Source: RGIG4608 sp045606265 (lineage in GTDB: Bacteria; Bacillota; Clostridia; Oscillospirales; CAG-272). Taken from it: 6,291 nucleotides of DNA. The DNA is taken from the NCBI GenBank assembly GCA_045606265.1, contig JAZURO010000264.1, positions 1 to 6,291 of the forward strand, in the 5' to 3' direction. The position numbers were made by a program, and so were the translations under genes. Below, piece by piece: positions 4,977 to 6,291 of the stretch. The notes beneath the pieces were generated by a model. That model saw nothing but the letters and a program-made list of their open reading frames with translations, was not told the origin of the DNA and did not search any database. How positions within the stretch are numbered: the first letter of the stretch is position 1; each line of letters opens with the position of its first letter.

Positions 4977-6212
4977 ATGTCACGGAAAATTCTGCATTGC
5001 GATATGAACAACTTTTATGCAAGCGTTGAATGTATGCTTGATCCTACACTAAAGAAATATCCGGTTGCAGTTTGTGGCTCGGTTGAAGAACGGCACGGAA
5101 TTGTCCTTGCTAAGAACTATGCTGCTAAAGCTTTTGATGTAAAGACGGGTGATGCAGTATGGCAGGCAAAGCAAAAATGCAAAGACTTAGTTATCGTTCC
5201 GCCCCACTACGAAGAATATATAAAGTATTCAAAGCTCGCAAGAAGCGTTTACAGTCGTTTTACAGACCAAGTAGAGCCGTATGGTATGGATGAGTGTTGG
5301 TTAGACATAAGCGGCACAGAACGCATCTACGGCTCTCCTGAACAGGTTGCAAACGAGATAAAAGAAACTATCAAGTTTGAACTTGGCTTGACTATCTCTG
5401 TTGGTGTTTCTTTCAATAAGATCTTCGCCAAGTTAGGCTCAGATATGAAAAAGCCTGATGCCATAACCATAATTGAGAAAGATACCTTTAGAGATAAGAT
5501 ATGGGGACTCCCCGCAGCGGACTTGCTCGGTGTAGGTCGGGCAACGCAGCGTGTATTAGATAGCTACTGCATACGAACTATTGGAGATTTAGCCAATACC
5601 GATCCTGACTTTCTTAAAAGACGGCTCGGCAAAAACGGTGTAGCTCTATGGCAGTATGCAAACGGTAATGACCACTCCCTTGTTCATAACTCTGACTTTG
5701 TTTCGCCAATTAAGAGTGTAGGACACGGAATTACCACAGTAGCCGATTTAGAGAAAAACGAGCAGGTGTGGCCCGTTTTTCTCGAACTAACCCAAGACAT
5801 AGGACACAAGCTCCGTGTTCATCGGAAGTGTGCGGATGGAGTCGCTATTCACATACGAGATAACACGCTTTTCTCGGAACAATGGCAAATGAAATTGGAT
5901 ATGCCTACACAGTCCCCAATGCTCATAGCCAAGACTGCTTTCAGTTTGTTTGAGAAAAGGTATGATTGGAGAAATCCAATTCGTTCTGTCACCATTCAAG
6001 CAATCAATTTAGTGCCACAAGACACGCCCCGACAGATTGATTTGTTTACCAATGTTGAGAGAATTGAGAAATTGGAAAAGCTCGATTTATGTATTGAAAC
6101 GATCCGACAGCGGTTCGGCAAGGATAGCATTAAAAATGCAGTCCTCTGTCAAAATCTAAGGTTGCCACCTGAAAAGGCAGAAATCACAATGCCGACCGGA
6201 ATGTTGAGTTAG
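4977..6212 (+). CDS. Y-family translesion DNA polymerase (DinB/UmuC type)
   Basis: This 411-aa protein is full length for the family. The palm motifs are intact: D9 in CDMNNFYASVE, and D105-E106 in YGMDECWLD, which together hold the two catalytic metals. Y14 is the probable steric gate against ribonucleotides. Other signatures are SVGVSFNKIFAKLGSDMKKP (141-160) and a helix-hairpin-helix thumb region, LLGVGRATQRVL (183-194). The little-finger domain is about 243-347. QIDLF at 353-357 fits a beta-clamp-binding motif, expected for recruitment to stalled forks. The enzyme should copy past damaged template bases with low fidelity. The ribosome binding site is AAGAGGT (4961-4967), 9 bases before the ATG. 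The gene has its own perfect promoter under the four-operator array, divergent from the XRE/ImmA-type pair. DinB and UmuC/UvrX-type subfamilies cannot be separated by eye. Confidence 0.95.
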   Translation: MSRKILHCDMNNFYASVECMLDPTLKKYPVAVCGSVEERHGIVLAKNYAAKAFDVKTGDAVWQAKQKCKDLVIVPPHYEEYIKYSKLARSVYSRFTDQVEPYGMDECWLDISGTERIYGSPEQVANEIKETIKFELGLTISVGVSFNKIFAKLGSDMKKPDAITIIEKDTFRDKIWGLPAADLLGVGRATQRVLDSYCIRTIGDLANTDPDFLKRRLGKNGVALWQYANGNDHSLVHNSDFVSPIKSVGHGITTVADLEKNEQVWPVFLELTQDIGHKLRVHRKCADGVAIHIRDNTLFSEQWQMKLDMPTQSPMLIAKTAFSLFEKRYDWRNPIRSVTIQAINLVPQDTPRQIDLFTNVERIEKLEKLDLCIETIRQRFGKDSIKNAVLCQNLRLPPEKAEITMPTGMLS

Positions 6213-6221
6213 GAGGTTGTG

Positions 6222-6291
6222 ATGAACAGCATCGTTCTATCAGATAAACACGTTCCTTGCGGTTATATGGGAATACTCGGTTGCAACGGGT
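6222..6291 (+). CDS. Unidentified gene downstream of the polymerase (3'-partial)
   Basis: An ATG at 6222 follows an excellent ribosome binding site, AGGAGGT (6211-6217), which overlaps the stop codon of the polymerase gene, so the two are almost certainly co-transcribed and translationally coupled. Only 23 codons are in the window, beginning MNSIVLSDKHVPCGYMGILG. An in-frame GTG lies one codon upstream, but ATG has the better spacing. The fragment does not look like the YolD-type proteins that often follow UvrX-type polymerases, and I do not recognise it. The two cysteines in the visible part are not diagnostic. Confidence 0.65.
   Translation, partial: MNSIVLSDKHVPCGYMGILGCNG

Noticed and set aside
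1..6291. Integrase, attachment sites, insertion sequence ends, tRNA or CRISPR repeats.
   Set aside because: None was found on reading the window; mobile-element origin is only suggested by the gene types.

Overview
The window looks like accessory DNA from a low-to-moderate GC Firmicute, most likely a Clostridia-class gut-type organism. The reasons are A/T-rich codon use, strong GGAGG-type ribosome binding sites, sigma-A-type promoters, a DUF4428-like zinc ribbon, and an XRE repressor/ImmA-type protease pair of the kind carried by integrative elements and prophages. This placement is inference. No integrase, attachment site or transfer gene is visible, so the mobile nature of the region is not shown here.

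Layout. Positions 1-3766 (+) hold three tightly packed genes, starting with one that is cut by the left window edge: (i) a coiled-coil protein with an internal J-domain-like HPD motif; (ii) a 132-aa stand-alone HIRAN-domain protein; (iii) an 857-aa protein with an N-terminal zinc ribbon, two beta-rich repeats, a transglutaminase-like Cys/His/Glu domain and a C-terminal DUF3320-like pair of winged-helix-like units. From remembered family patterns, the third gene resembles the two ends of the very large DUF4011-helicase-Vsr-DUF3320 defence protein (the 'Hhe' type), with the helicase and nuclease middle missing. A bidirectional terminator (3780-3812) closes this operon and the opposing one.

Positions 3811-4814 (-) hold an XRE-family repressor followed by its ImmA/IrrE-type zinc metallopeptidase. 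A 162-bp control region (4815-4976) separates them from a Y-family (DinB/UmuC-type) translesion DNA polymerase (4977-6212, +) with intact catalytic residues and a beta-clamp-binding motif. A second gene follows it and runs off the right edge. The control region has two perfect consensus promoters (TTGACA-17-TATAAT), one per strand, pointing at each other with start sites about 15 bp apart, and four operator-like sites built on the half-site TTTGTGAA.

How the parts may work together. The simplest reading is a LexA-independent DNA-damage switch: the XRE protein represses itself and the polymerase, and the ImmA-type protease cleaves it on a damage signal. The J/HIRAN/zinc-ribbon operon is separately transcribed. 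Its HIRAN domain (a family known to bind DNA ends) and its similarity to a defence protein suggest DNA surveillance, repair or anti-phage defence, but its function is not established by the sequence.
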